Assembly: GCF_002847015.1 (NCBI RefSeq)
Contig: NZ_CP025085.1
Span: 2,356,001-2,420,000, forward strand
DNA length: 64,000 nucleotides
Origin: Prodigiosinella confusarubida
GTDB lineage: Bacteria > Pseudomonadota > Gammaproteobacteria > Enterobacterales > Enterobacteriaceae
Direction: 5' to 3'
A program made the position numbers and the translations under genes. The notes under the pieces are model-generated. The model was not told the DNA's origin. It did not search any database and saw nothing but the letters and a program-made list of their open reading frames with translations. This document shows, piece after piece, positions 55,938 to 64,000 of this stretch (position 1 is the stretch's first letter; each line of letters begins with the position of its first letter).

Positions 55938-56196
55938 GGCAGTCTCTCTTGTTGCTGACGTTATTGAGTGAATCCCGGAAGACGGTTTTTCCCGGCTCAT
56001 TGACGCTGACAGACAGGTAGTATCGGGACCGATAAGTTTTACCTCCATGAGCGGAGGAATATGGAATGTCACAGGCTCTTGGCCAGGCGCAGCCAATTAT
56101 GTTGGTATCAGAATTTTTATAATCAGTCATGTAACACATAATCTCCCCTGAAATAGTGCAGAAGAGAAACAGATGTCGAGAAAAATAGCCTGACAT
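55924..56196 (-). CDS. Hypothetical 90-residue protein or leader ORF upstream of usp
   Basis: I do not recognise the product. The ORF starts at ATG 56196 with a near-perfect ribosome site, AAGGAGGAG, about 8 bases ahead, the strongest in this area. A second in-frame ATG has AGGGGA ahead of it. The protein has an aromatic, Cys-containing start (S-G-Y-F-S-R-H-L-F-L-F-C) and a basic C-terminus. Its last codons overlap the usp start, so it may couple translation of usp. Whether the peptide itself matters is unknown. Confidence 0.4.
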   Translation of the reverse strand: MSGYFSRHLFLFCTISGEIMCYMTDYKNSDTNIIGCAWPRACDIPYSSAHGGKTYRSRYYLSVSVNEPGKTVFRDSLNNVSNKRDCHEYL

Positions 56197-56361
56197 ACGA
56201 TACTCCTCCTTGATTAAGGAAACGTAAGCCAGGCGTCATCAGCTATATTCTATAGCGGTTGGGGAAGGTAGTACGCCATTACCTTTTATAGGTATGAATA
56301 TAGACCACACATTATATCTTCACAACCGACAGACTGTATGGAAGTGTTACGTATTGACTCA

Positions 56362-56388
56362 GGGTGATCACTGTTTTGGCGATCACCC
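56362..56388. terminator. Hairpin in the lutC/usp upstream gap
   Basis: GGGTGATC (56,362-56,369) and GATCACCC (56,381-56,388) form a perfect stem with an 11-base loop, upstream of the usp operon and 60 bases beyond the lutC stop. Without a T tract it is a possible lut terminator or an operator. The remainder of 56,197-56,446 shows no gene. Confidence 0.35.
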
Positions 56389-56446
56389 GAAGTCACTGGC
56401 CGCTTGAGCAAAGCGCCTTCATTTGCGCGGTGTGCCGTCGCCTGTA

Positions 56447-57142
56447 TCAGCAATCCTCTATGATCAAATAAGCGGCATTGACCGGACCATGCACCCCGAC
56501 CACTTTGATCAGCTCAATATCTGCCGTGGAGCTGGGCCCACTGATGAGATTGATGCAAGAAGGCATACGCTCACCTTGCTGCGCCATCTGATGCAGGCGC
56601 TGCGCCAATTGGGCGACGCGTGGCAGTATAGCGCTCTTGCGCAGCACAAAGATCGAGGACTCGGGTAGTAAACTGATCGCACAGCCTTGCTCCGCTGTCG
56701 AGAACAGTACTACACCACCCGACTCAGTCAGGCCGTACTCGGCGTAGACCACACCAATTTTGGCTTGTTCGGCCTGGCGGATCGGCGCATTACTGTCGAT
56801 TGATGACCAGACTGCCGCCTGACATTCACGCTGTAGCCATGGGGTAATGCCCAGAGTGGCCAGCCGGGAATCACCACTTACGATCACCGGAGCATGTCCA
56901 TATCGGTCACACAGTTGTAACGCCGCCTGTGCTACATCCGCTTCAGACGTCAGTTCACAGTGCGTCAGCATGACATTGGAAGCAATGTCGATAAACGTCT
57001 CATATCGCTGTTGGATGCTCAGTTCCGTTAGCCGTGTGCGGGCATAATTGTTCATCAGCGTTGGGAGCGGTTCTGGTGTATGACGAACGTCGCGCCCAAG
57101 TTGTTGAGCGATCCCGGCCAGAAATGCATCACGGTTTTCCAT
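56447..57142 (-). CDS. lutC: Lactate utilization protein LutC (LUD domain)
   Basis: 231 residues, LUD/YkgG family: A-Q-L-G-R near the start, then V-I-V-S-G-D-S-R-L, Y-G-L-T-E-S-G-G-V-V-L-F-S and L-I-S-G-P-S-S-T-A-D-I-E-L at the C-terminus. LutC is the third part of the LutABC complex that oxidises L-lactate to pyruvate. Its ATG overlaps the lutB stop (TAATG), which couples translation. Confidence 0.93.
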   Translation of the reverse strand: MENRDAFLAGIAQQLGRDVRHTPEPLPTLMNNYARTRLTELSIQQRYETFIDIASNVMLTHCELTSEADVAQAALQLCDRYGHAPVIVSGDSRLATLGITPWLQRECQAAVWSSIDSNAPIRQAEQAKIGVVYAEYGLTESGGVVLFSTAEQGCAISLLPESSIFVLRKSAILPRVAQLAQRLHQMAQQGERMPSCINLISGPSSTADIELIKVVGVHGPVNAAYLIIEDC

Positions 57143-58563
57143 TATTTATTCCCCTGCGCCTGATGTTTTTTGAACCAGCTGCGAAAGCTTTCACCGTCGG
57201 CTTCCGGTAGATCCCGTGCTTCGGTCCATTCTCCGATGGCACCGATGTCGATCGGCGCTTTACCGCCTTTAATGAACCAGCTTGCCGCACGTGCGCCAGC
57301 AACCATACCGACTTTCCACAGCGCTGGATGACTATTGACGTAAGTGAACATTTTGGTCGCTCGCTGCTCGGCCCTGGATGTCATGCCACTTTCCGCCATG
57401 ATGCGCCGGTGTTTGAGGATCAGTTTTGAGAGCGGAATCCGCACCGGACATACCGAGTCGCAGGCGGTACACAATGAGCAGGCGTAAGGCAGATCTTTGA
57501 AATCCTGATAGCCACCTAACAGTGGAGAAAGCACAGCACCAATCGGTCCGGGATAAATCGATCCGTAACCATGACCGCCGATATGGCGGTAGGCCGGACA
57601 AGTATTCATACAGGCCCCGCAGCGAATACAGCGCAAAATATCGCGAAACGATGAACCGAGTACCTGTGAGCGACCGTTGTCGACAATCACCAAGTGAAAC
57701 GCTTCCGGACCATCAACATGGTTCGCCTGGCGTGGACCGGTCAGCCAGGTGTTATAGCCGGTCAAGCGCGCCCCTACCGCGCTGCGTGCCAGCAAAGTGA
57801 TCAGTACGTCCACTTCTTCAAACGTTGGTGCGATACGCTCCATGCCCATCACCGCGATATGGGTTTTGGGCAAGGTGGTGCACAATCTGGCGTTACCCTC
57901 ATTGCTGACCAGGCAAACCGAGCCGGTTTCCGCCACGGCAAAGTTACAGCCGGTGATACCAACCTCGGCGCTGAGAAAATCCTGGCGAATTTTCTGGCGG
58001 ATAAACAGGGTCATTGCCTCTGGCGTTTCCGGGCCGTCATAGCCGAGTTTTTCATGCAACACCTGGCGAATCTGATAACGATCCTTATGGATGGCGGGCA
58101 CTACCACATGGGAAGGCGGATCCTGGTCCAACTGTAAAATATACTCGCCAAGGTCGGTTTCAATGACGTTGATGCCGGCTTCCTGCAATACGTGGTTGAT
58201 ACCGATCTCTTCGGTAACCATTGATTTGGATTTCACCACCTTGCTGGCATTTTTAGATTGAACAACCTGTAGGATGTACTGGGTGGCCTCTTCTTTGGTT
58301 TTTGCGAAGCAGACATGACCCCCGTTGGCGATGACCTGTTCCGATAATTGGTAGAGATAGGCGTCCAGATTACTGAGCACATGGTCGCGGATTTGCCCGG
58401 CATAGTCACGCCACGCTTCCCAATGGCCCAATTCATCCACCATTTTCTGTCGATTGGTGCCGATACGCTCCTGCGCGTTGGCGACGGCCTTGCGCATGAT
58501 AGGGTCTTCAATCTGGATACGGATGCGATCCTTGAATTTTACGTCGCTGGTTTTCAGGTACAT
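57142..58563 (-). CDS. lutB: Lactate utilization iron-sulfur protein LutB
   Basis: 473 residues, YkgF family. The N-terminal LUD domain (about 60-290) contains G-I-T-G-C-N-F-A-V-A-E-T-G-S. Two 4Fe-4S clusters are encoded by C-I-R-C-G-A-C-M-N-T-C-P and C-S-L-C-T-A-C-D-S-V-C-P between about residues 306 and 370. It passes electrons within the LutABC complex. AAGGAA precedes its ATG, 9 bases after lutA. Confidence 0.95.
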   Translation of the reverse strand: MYLKTSDVKFKDRIRIQIEDPIMRKAVANAQERIGTNRQKMVDELGHWEAWRDYAGQIRDHVLSNLDAYLYQLSEQVIANGGHVCFAKTKEEATQYILQVVQSKNASKVVKSKSMVTEEIGINHVLQEAGINVIETDLGEYILQLDQDPPSHVVVPAIHKDRYQIRQVLHEKLGYDGPETPEAMTLFIRQKIRQDFLSAEVGITGCNFAVAETGSVCLVSNEGNARLCTTLPKTHIAVMGMERIAPTFEEVDVLITLLARSAVGARLTGYNTWLTGPRQANHVDGPEAFHLVIVDNGRSQVLGSSFRDILRCIRCGACMNTCPAYRHIGGHGYGSIYPGPIGAVLSPLLGGYQDFKDLPYACSLCTACDSVCPVRIPLSKLILKHRRIMAESGMTSRAEQRATKMFTYVNSHPALWKVGMVAGARAASWFIKGGKAPIDIGAIGEWTEARDLPEADGESFRSWFKKHQAQGNK

Positions 58564-58572
58564 ATCAATTCC

Positions 58573-59292
58573 TTATCGACTCATCAGTGCTTCGGAGATG
58601 TGCATCACTTTGACGGGATGACCTTCGCGCTGTATGCGCCCACCAATGTTGATCAGGCAACTCACGTCGGCGCTAATCAGATAATCCGGTTGAACGGCCA
58701 TCATATGGCTGACCTTTTCTTTGACCATTTCGCCGGAGATCTCCGCCATTTTGACCGAAAAAGTGCCACCGAATCCGCAACAGGTTTCCTGGCCTTGAAA
58801 CGGTAACAGTTCCAGGTCTCTGATATGGCTAAGCAGTGTGAGCGGCTCTTCGCGAACGCCCATTTTACGGAACAGGCTACAGGAGGGATGATAGACCGCT
58901 TTGCCGGGTAACCGGGCGCCCACATCGGTTACCCCCAGATGATTGACAATAAATGACGTGAGATCGTGCATACGGTTGGCGACAGCTTCGGCGCGGCGCA
59001 TCCACTCGGGTTCCGCCGTCAGATAGGTAGAATAGCTCTTGATGGCGTAGGTACAGGAACCCGCTGGCGAAATAATCGGATCGTTGTTTTCTTCCAGCGC
59101 GGCAATAAGATTTTTCATCCCGGGAATAGAATCCTTGATGTAGCCGCTGTTGATGGAGGGTTGTCCGCAACATCCCTGTTTTTCCGGAAAGTTGACCGTA
59201 CAGCCAAGCTGTTCCAGCAGTAGCACGGAATCGCGTGCCATACGTGACTTGAGAGCATCACCGATGCAGGTGACGAAAAAATTAATGTTCAC
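58573..59292 (-). CDS. lutA: Lactate utilization protein LutA (CCG domains)
   Basis: 239 residues, YkgE family, starting with GTG at 59292 preceded by AGGAG. Two CCG motifs that hold iron-sulfur clusters are visible: G-C-C-G-Q-P near residue 41 and T-C-C-G-F-G-G-T-F near 170, with C-x-G and H-P-S-C-S between. First gene of lutABC; divergent from an AraC-type regulator. Confidence 0.95.
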   Translation of the reverse strand: MNINFFVTCIGDALKSRMARDSVLLLEQLGCTVNFPEKQGCCGQPSINSGYIKDSIPGMKNLIAALEENNDPIISPAGSCTYAIKSYSTYLTAEPEWMRRAEAVANRMHDLTSFIVNHLGVTDVGARLPGKAVYHPSCSLFRKMGVREEPLTLLSHIRDLELLPFQGQETCCGFGGTFSVKMAEISGEMVKEKVSHMMAVQPDYLISADVSCLINIGGRIQREGHPVKVMHISEALMSR

Positions 59293-59513
59293 GACAATTC
59301 TCCTGTTGCGCTAGCGGATTAAAATACCTGGCTGGAATTGACGTTTGTCCAGGTTGTCTATTGCCATCCTGATTCTGTTTTTAACGCTTTGCGGCATTGT
59401 TATCGGTATTGCTATTTTGCATGCATAGACGCTTCATCTGTTTCTGCCATCATAAAGTCAGCGATGACGTAGAAACGTCTGATCTCCCCAGATGTAATTA
59501 ATGGGTTGGTAAA

Positions 59514-59551
59514 TTGGGATCGGATAGTTCAAAAAAACGATGCCATCCCAA
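59514..59551. promoter_or_regulatory. Inverted repeat in the lutA/AraC divergent region
   Basis: TTGGGAT (59,514-59,520) and ATCCCAA (59,545-59,551) flank an AT-rich centre in the 410-base region between lutA and the AraC gene. It is a possible operator for the AraC regulator. Otherwise this gap holds no gene that I can see. Confidence 0.35.
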
Positions 59552-59702
59552 TAACCATTATTAAAAACACTATGTGAATTTAAGGGCAGATATCCCGTTT
59601 ACTCATTGCGACAAGATGCTGAACTCAGCATGATTATCACCCAAAATATGATGTCTTATGTTATTATATAACGCCGTTATCTATCGATTAGAGGACAACT
59701 TT

Positions 59703-60512
59703 ATGCCGCATCATTACACCGGGCTGGCAAAGAAGCCATATGAGCTGTATTTGCCGGTTTCTGTCCCTGAAGAAGTGAGTGACTTGCCGCGTCCGGTCTA
59801 TTTTCGAACCTACCCGTTGAAAAAAAAGATATATATCGTGCGACATCAACATGCGTTTATTGAGTTTCTCTATGCGCGTGAAGGCAGTATGCGGGTGGAG
59901 ATTGATGGCAAAACGCTTATTGTGCCGGTATTCCATGGCATATGGATTCCCGCCAATACGCCGCACCGTATATGGGCTATGAGTGATGTGCTACTCGAGT
60001 GTTTATATCTTGAACCTGATTTCATCAATATTAACAACAGTTACTGTAACGTAGTGATAATCAGTCATTTTGTTAGGGAATTTATTCATTACGCTACGGA
60101 AAACACTCCCGTTCTTTATGATGAAGATCAGCACGATGGTATGCTGGTAACGGTATTGGTTAATCTTCTTTTACAACTGCCGGATGCCGGGTTTTCGTTA
60201 TCCTGGCCACGTTCCCCTACATTTATGCATGTCTGTAGAGAGATACAGGCAAATCCGGGTATGGCTCATAGCATTGAAGAGTGGGCAGAGAAAACCAGTA
60301 TGTCGATACGCACTTTTTCGCGTCGTTTTAAAAAAGAAACGGGTATTTCATTCAGCGAGTGGAAAAAGAAAATGAGGTTATTGGAATCCGTCATCATGCT
60401 GAAAAATAATCGCAGTGTTACCCAGGTGGCCCTGGATCTTGGTTACTCCGGCATTGCGTCTTTTACCTTCGCTTTTCGCCAGATGTTTGGCGTTCCTCCG
60501 ACACGTTACTAA
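59703..60512 (+). CDS. AraC-family regulator, cupin plus HTH
   Basis: 269 residues from ATG 59703 (GAGGA ahead); an ATG 15 codons upstream has no ribosome site. The N-terminal half is a cupin (R-H-Q-H-A-F-I-E-F-L-Y, G-I-W-I-P-A-N-T-P-H-R). The C-terminus has two HTH motifs: S-M-S-I-R-T-F-S-R-R-F-K-K-E-T-G and V-A-L-D-L-G-Y-S-G-I-A-S-F-T-F-A-F, ending F-G-V-P-P. Divergence from lutABC makes it the probable lut regulator, in place of the GntR-type LutR/LldR found elsewhere; this is inference. Confidence 0.88.
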   Translation: MPHHYTGLAKKPYELYLPVSVPEEVSDLPRPVYFRTYPLKKKIYIVRHQHAFIEFLYAREGSMRVEIDGKTLIVPVFHGIWIPANTPHRIWAMSDVLLECLYLEPDFININNSYCNVVIISHFVREFIHYATENTPVLYDEDQHDGMLVTVLVNLLLQLPDAGFSLSWPRSPTFMHVCREIQANPGMAHSIEEWAEKTSMSIRTFSRRFKKETGISFSEWKKKMRLLESVIMLKNNRSVTQVALDLGYSGIASFTFAFRQMFGVPPTRY

Positions 60513-60663
60513 CATTTGCAATCCAATACTCATATCGGCGGAAGGGGATCAAGACGGCTGCCGCACAATGCCGTTCCGTTTTAAACGGATGGCCAGATGG
60601 GCATCGATTGTAGTGTCGAAAGGGGGGAGATTCCCTGACTTCCTCTGCATAAAAATCTCTCTT

Positions 60664-60684
60664 GGCTAAACAGATATTTTAGCC
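60664..60684 (+). terminator. Hairpin downstream of the AraC gene
   Basis: GGCTAAA (60,664-60,670) and TTTAGCC (60,678-60,684) pair across 7 bases, 150 bases after the stop. Weak as a terminator. From here to 61,020 the 592-base gap is AT-rich without a recognisable gene. Confidence 0.3.
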
Positions 60685-61022
60685 GTATACGTTAATAAGT
60701 ATGGAGGGCGGTGGCGCAAAAGTATCGGACTGGACATTGTGATTGTTTCCGAGGCGTTTTTGCTACAACATCATTCTCTTCAATATTAACACTTTTATTC
60801 TGTCTGTCTCCTCAGTATAAATTAATGTGCCTTACCAATTAGGGCGTAAAATGCCTAATCAAATAACAAATGCACTCGATTTCTACTACTAATTTTATAT
60901 GATTATCGGTTTGTAACTTTGAAATAATATAAAACAAACATAATGACTACATTTATAAAGCCGGAAGATATTTACTTTTCAGTGAAGATATTTTGTCTGT
61001 TCTTTTTTTTATTCAATAAAAA

Positions 61023-61038
61023 TGTGATATTGATCATA
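61023..61038 (+). promoter_or_regulatory. CRP-like site upstream of ydiL
   Basis: TGTGATATTGATCATA matches the CRP consensus TGTGAnnnnnnTCACA with one mismatch in the right half. It lies 67 bases before the ydiL start, a place suited to activation. The match is by eye. Confidence 0.5.
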
Positions 61039-61104
61039 CTCCATGGCTGTGTGAAAGTGATATTTAATTACAGATCAATCCTGAAAATTTAGGAGTAATA
61101 CACT

Positions 61105-61461
61105 ATGAATCATCTGGAGCTACAGGCAATGCGCCAGCTTTTTCTGTTGAGTGTAGAGGAAGCTGCGCTCCATATTGCTGGAGATGGGAACACCGAGCAA
61201 TGGTTAATGTGGGAAAGAGGGGAAAAGGAAATTCCTCCCTCGGTTATTGAAAAACTATCTCACCTTAATAAGGAAAGAAAAGAGAGGATTAACGCTATCA
61301 TTAAAAAAATAAACAATCGAATTGGTAATAACACCATGCGATCCTTTATCGATTTTGATGCGTTTCTTTCGGTTTATACGGATGGTGACTTTTTGGAATG
61401 GAAGGTGTATCAATCCGTCGCCAATGAGCTTTATTCCCGCGATCTGGAACGATTGTGTTGA
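61105..61461 (+). CDS. ydiL: YdiL family protein (DUF1870)
   Basis: 118 residues, nearly colinear with E. coli YdiL: L-E-L-Q-A-M-R-Q-L-F at the start, K-I-N-N-R-I-G-N-N-T-M-R in the middle and E-L-Y-S-R-D-L-E-R-L-C at the end. The first 60 residues resemble a HTH_XRE-like fold, so it may bind DNA; its function is not known. AGGAG precedes its ATG. In E. coli ydiL lies beside ydiM, ydiN, ydiB and aroD; here a shikimate kinase gene follows 12 bases on. Confidence 0.92.
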   Translation: MNHLELQAMRQLFLLSVEEAALHIAGDGNTEQWLMWERGEKEIPPSVIEKLSHLNKERKERINAIIKKINNRIGNNTMRSFIDFDAFLSVYTDGDFLEWKVYQSVANELYSRDLERLC

Positions 61462-61473
61462 AGGGATAGATAA

Positions 61474-62052
61474 ATGATAAATACGATCATACTTGTGGGA
61501 CCCCGCGCGTCAGGAAAAACGACAGTAGGAAAGATGCTTGCAAGATGTTTGAAGCTTAGCTTTGTTGACACGGATGAAATGGTACAGAGAAAAACCCATA
61601 AAACGATTGCACAGATTGTCGATGAACAGGGCTGGGATGCCTTCCGTATGATCGAAAGCCAAATATTGAAGGAAGTTGCCATTTCCGGTTATATCGTCGC
61701 TACTGGTGGGGGAATGGTGATTTCAGAGATGAATCGTAATTATATAAAAAATAAAGGTATTGTGTTTTACCTTTCAACATCGGTCGAGATGGTGATCAGG
61801 CGTCTCGAATCCAATCCGGCGGTAAACCAGCGTCCTTCGCTGACGGGGCTATCCATTACCGATGAGATTTCCGATGTGATCAGAATACGTGATCCGCTTT
61901 ATCATGATGCGGCCCATTATGTGATTAATGCCAACGAAGAAAAAGAACAGGTTGTCGAGGCGATTAAGTCTATATACCGTGCATTGCTGAATGACGCTGC
62001 CAACGATGTCTCTCGTCTTTTTCCCATTGAGAGGGCTACTCATTCAGAATAA
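61474..62052 (+). CDS. aroL: AroL-like shikimate kinase
   Basis: 192 residues. P-loop G-P-R-A-S-G-K-T-T near residues 9-17, D-T-D-E for shikimate/Mg, A-T-G-G-G-M-V near 77-83, L-R/R-x-x-R-P-S-L-T-G lid region near 119-125 and R-D-P-L-Y-H at the C-terminal side match shikimate kinases of the AroL type. It makes shikimate 3-phosphate from shikimate and ATP. The C-terminal tail is longer than in E. coli AroL (174 residues). Its place between ydiL and ydiM makes it part of a dedicated shikimate/quinate locus; it is probably a second copy beside a housekeeping aroK/aroL. Confidence 0.88.
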   Translation: MINTIILVGPRASGKTTVGKMLARCLKLSFVDTDEMVQRKTHKTIAQIVDEQGWDAFRMIESQILKEVAISGYIVATGGGMVISEMNRNYIKNKGIVFYLSTSVEMVIRRLESNPAVNQRPSLTGLSITDEISDVIRIRDPLYHDAAHYVINANEEKEQVVEAIKSIYRALLNDAANDVSRLFPIERATHSE

Positions 62053-62125
62053 CATCTATAGCGTTCTCATTGACTCATAATATTCGACAAGGGAACAGGA
62101 CGTTGGGTAAATTCTGTTTCTGGTA

Positions 62126-62169
62126 ATGTACCCTCTATTTTTAGGGTATTTCAAAAATAGAGGGTACAT
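62126..62169. repeat. Perfect 17-bp inverted repeat between aroL-like gene and ydiM
   Basis: ATGTACCCTCTATTTTT at 62,126-62,142 is exactly complementary to 62,153-62,169, with a 10-base loop. It is 74 bases after the kinase stop in a 651-base gap with no gene. It may end the ydiL-aroL message, though no T tract follows the stem. The rest of the gap is AT-rich and unexplained. Confidence 0.7.
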
Positions 62170-62703
62170 GTTGCATTTATGTCCTGATTTATGTGAATGA
62201 AAATGGTTTTTTTATTTTATTTATGTCACTTGGCTCACAATATTATTTATCATCGGTTTCTCTATAGAAATAATCTATGGGTTTTTAAGAAAAAATTAAT
62301 TATTTATTGTGCTAAATAGTTGGTAATGTAAAAGGTATCGAAATATTTTATTCTGGAGTCTACTTGTGGCCATTTAAAACCCTGTTTTTTGTCTTCACTC
62401 TGTCAGATATTTTACCGTGAAGTGCGGGGAGGATGAATAGTTACACCTGTTTTTTACCGCTTATTTTATTCATTGGAATAACACTAAAAAATCGTATTGT
62501 CATACTTTCGATAAGCAGAATTTTGGGCTGTAAGGTTTTTGAAAGACGGGAGTCATTTATAAATTTTCAGGCTCTGCACTGAGAACCCAGGAGAGAAACA
62601 AGATTATCACTCATTCAATGGACTACGCATTTTTGGCATCCGGGCAGGGAAGATAATACCGGTCATTGCATCAAAAACATCCTTTTCTGAACCGAAGGCC
62701 TGT

Positions 62704-63915
62704 ATGAAAAATCGCTATATACCGACTGCGTTCGGGTTATATCTTAACTATCTGGTGCATGGGATGGGTGTCATATTGATGAGCCTGAATATGCAGCACC
62801 TGGAGCAACAGTGGCAAACTGATGCAGCTGGCGTGTCGATCGTCATTTCGTCATTAGGGATCGGTCGGCTAAGTTTGCTGTTGTTCGCCGGTTCGCTTTC
62901 AGACCGATTCGGTCGTAAGCCTTTTATCTACCTGGGAATCATTTTCTATCTGGTGTTCTTTCTGGGTATCCTTGGTACGAAGAGTATCGCCGTCGCATAC
63001 TGCTTTGGCCTTATGGCAGGCATGGCAAACAGTTTTCTTGATTCCGGCACCTATCCGACATTGATGGAAGCGTTTCCCAACAGTCCTGGCACAGCTAATA
63101 TCCTCATCAAAGCATTCGTTTCCTGCGGACAATTTCTGTTACCGATGGTGATTAGCGTATTGGTTTGGGCTAATCTCTGGTTCGGCTGGTCGTTCCTGAC
63201 TGCTGCTGGCATCATGTTGCTAAACGCGGTATGTCTGTTCCGGCACCCTTTTCCCCCTTTTCGGCCTACACCTAAAGTAGATAAAAAACCGAACACGTCA
63301 GCGCAAAGGCGCACTAACGGTTGCACCTGTTCTAAACTGGATCTCGTTAGTTTCATTGTTTATGGATACATTTCCATGGCCACCTTCTATCTGGTCAGCC
63401 AGTGGTTGGCACAGTATGGACAGTTTGTGGCGGGTATGCCCTATGAGATGTCGATCAAATTGCTGAGTCTTTATACCGTAGGTTCCCTGTCGGGTGTTTT
63501 TATTACCGCTAGTCTGGCGAAGAAAGTCACCAATTCCAGTATGGTGTTGATGCTCTGTACGTTTGTCTCATTCATCACACTGTTGTTTGTGTGTCTGCAC
63601 CCGACCGTTGCGACAGTGTTCGTGTTTGCCTTTGTGATTGGTTTTTCTGCTGCGGGAGGCGTCTTGCAATTGGGGTTAACGATCATGGCGCTCCGTTTTC
63701 CCCATGCAAAAGGGAAGGCTACTGCTATTTATTACAGTGCGGGCAGCTTGGCTACTTTCACTGTCCCCTTGATTACCGCCTGGCTGTCGCAAATCAGTAT
63801 CGCCAGTATCATGTGGTTCGATGTCGGCCTCGCCGCTGTTGGTTTCCTGACAGCACTGTTTATTGGTTATCGTGACATGGAAGCGCGCATCAACATGAAT
63901 CAGATAGAGATTTAA
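62704..63915 (+). CDS. ydiM: MFS transporter YdiM
   Basis: 403 residues, about twelve helices, and very close in pattern to E. coli YdiM: G-L-Y-L-N-Y-L-V-H-G-M-G-V, A-G-V-S-I-V-I-S-S-L-G-I-G-R-L, S-D-R-F-G-R-K-P-F and S-A-G-G-V-L-Q-L-G-L in the second half. GAAGG lies ahead of ATG 62704. The substrate is unproven; the locus with shikimate pathway genes suggests shikimate, quinate or a related acid (inference). Confidence 0.92.
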   Translation: MKNRYIPTAFGLYLNYLVHGMGVILMSLNMQHLEQQWQTDAAGVSIVISSLGIGRLSLLLFAGSLSDRFGRKPFIYLGIIFYLVFFLGILGTKSIAVAYCFGLMAGMANSFLDSGTYPTLMEAFPNSPGTANILIKAFVSCGQFLLPMVISVLVWANLWFGWSFLTAAGIMLLNAVCLFRHPFPPFRPTPKVDKKPNTSAQRRTNGCTCSKLDLVSFIVYGYISMATFYLVSQWLAQYGQFVAGMPYEMSIKLLSLYTVGSLSGVFITASLAKKVTNSSMVLMLCTFVSFITLLFVCLHPTVATVFVFAFVIGFSAAGGVLQLGLTIMALRFPHAKGKATAIYYSAGSLATFTVPLITAWLSQISIASIMWFDVGLAAVGFLTALFIGYRDMEARINMNQIEI

Positions 63916-63985
63916 CACCTGGCTGACAGGGAACAACACCGCGGGATATTTGCATTCCTACTGTATCGACTGACAGGAACTTAAT

Positions 63986-64000
63986 ATGAACTGCTTAAAG
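63986..64000 (+). CDS. Start of a further gene, cut by the window end
   Basis: ATG at 63986 has AGGA about 7 bases ahead and opens five codons (M-N-C-L-K) before the window ends, 70 bases after the ydiM stop. In E. coli the next genes are ydiN, ydiB and aroD; five residues are too few to choose. Confidence 0.35.

Noticed and set aside
61105-61461. ydiL as the antitoxin of a toxin-antitoxin pair
   Set aside because: It matches the YdiL family along its whole length and its neighbour is a shikimate kinase, not a toxin.

Overview
The window reads as a chromosomal segment of a soft-rot enterobacterium, most likely Dickeya. The reasons are the gene content and order: a chrysobactin-type siderophore block laid out like the E. 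coli fes-ybdZ-entF-fepCGD-entS-fepB region but with a D-lysine/serine NRPS, and a complete galactan (gan) locus of the kind described in Erwinia chrysanthemi/Dickeya dadantii. I see no tRNA, rRNA, CRISPR array, transposase or phage gene.

Layout. (1) 1-16.6 kb, siderophore block: 3' end of the ferric-chrysobactin hydrolase cbsH, an MbtH-like protein, the two-module NRPS CbsF (C-A-T-E-C-A-T-TE), the inner-membrane ABC importer fepDGC with a Fur-box-like site facing the exporter entS, the binding lipoprotein fepB, then amn (AMP nucleosidase). (2) 16.7-25.9 kb, visibly AT-rich accessory block: a BglG/LicT antiterminator with its RAT/terminator leader, a beta-glucoside PTS permease and a phospho-beta-glucosidase; an EamA transporter, a GNAT acetyltransferase, a TSUP permease and a MocR regulator, with two gene remnants (2OG-Fe(II) oxygenase, short-chain dehydrogenase) between them. 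(3) 26.0-28.0 kb, alkylation repair: an AlkA-like glycosylase and an Ada protein that has lost three of its four zinc-ligand cysteines. (4) 28.0-33.5 kb: a 1360-residue CHASE-PAS-HK-REC-REC-HPt hybrid kinase divergent from a REC-GGEEF diguanylate cyclase. (5) 33.6-45.1 kb, gan locus: ganK, ganEFGAB, an orphan PTS EIIB domain behind a terminator, porin ganL and repressor ganR, with four related candidate operator sites. (6) 45.4-54.0 kb: a 2865-residue cyclic beta-1,2-glucan synthase. (7) 54.2-56.2 kb: a second enolase, a universal stress protein and a possible 90-residue leader ORF in one operon. (8) 56.4-60.5 kb: lutABC lactate oxidation genes divergent from an AraC regulator. (9) 61.1-64.0 kb: ydiL, an AroL-like shikimate kinase, ydiM and the first codons of a further gene.

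How it works together: CbsF joins DHB, D-Lys and L-Ser to chrysobactin, EntS exports it, FepB-FepDG-FepC bring the ferric form across the inner membrane and CbsH hydrolyses it. GanA cuts galactan in the periplasm after uptake through GanL; GanEFGK imports oligomers and GanB releases galactose, under GanR control.

I do not see a clear new defence or mobile system. The most unusual items are the zinc-ligand-deficient Ada beneath an intact Ada box, the orphan EIIB in the gan locus, the enolase/Usp operon with its small upstream ORF, a shikimate kinase inserted in the ydi locus, and a perfect 17-bp inverted repeat downstream of it.
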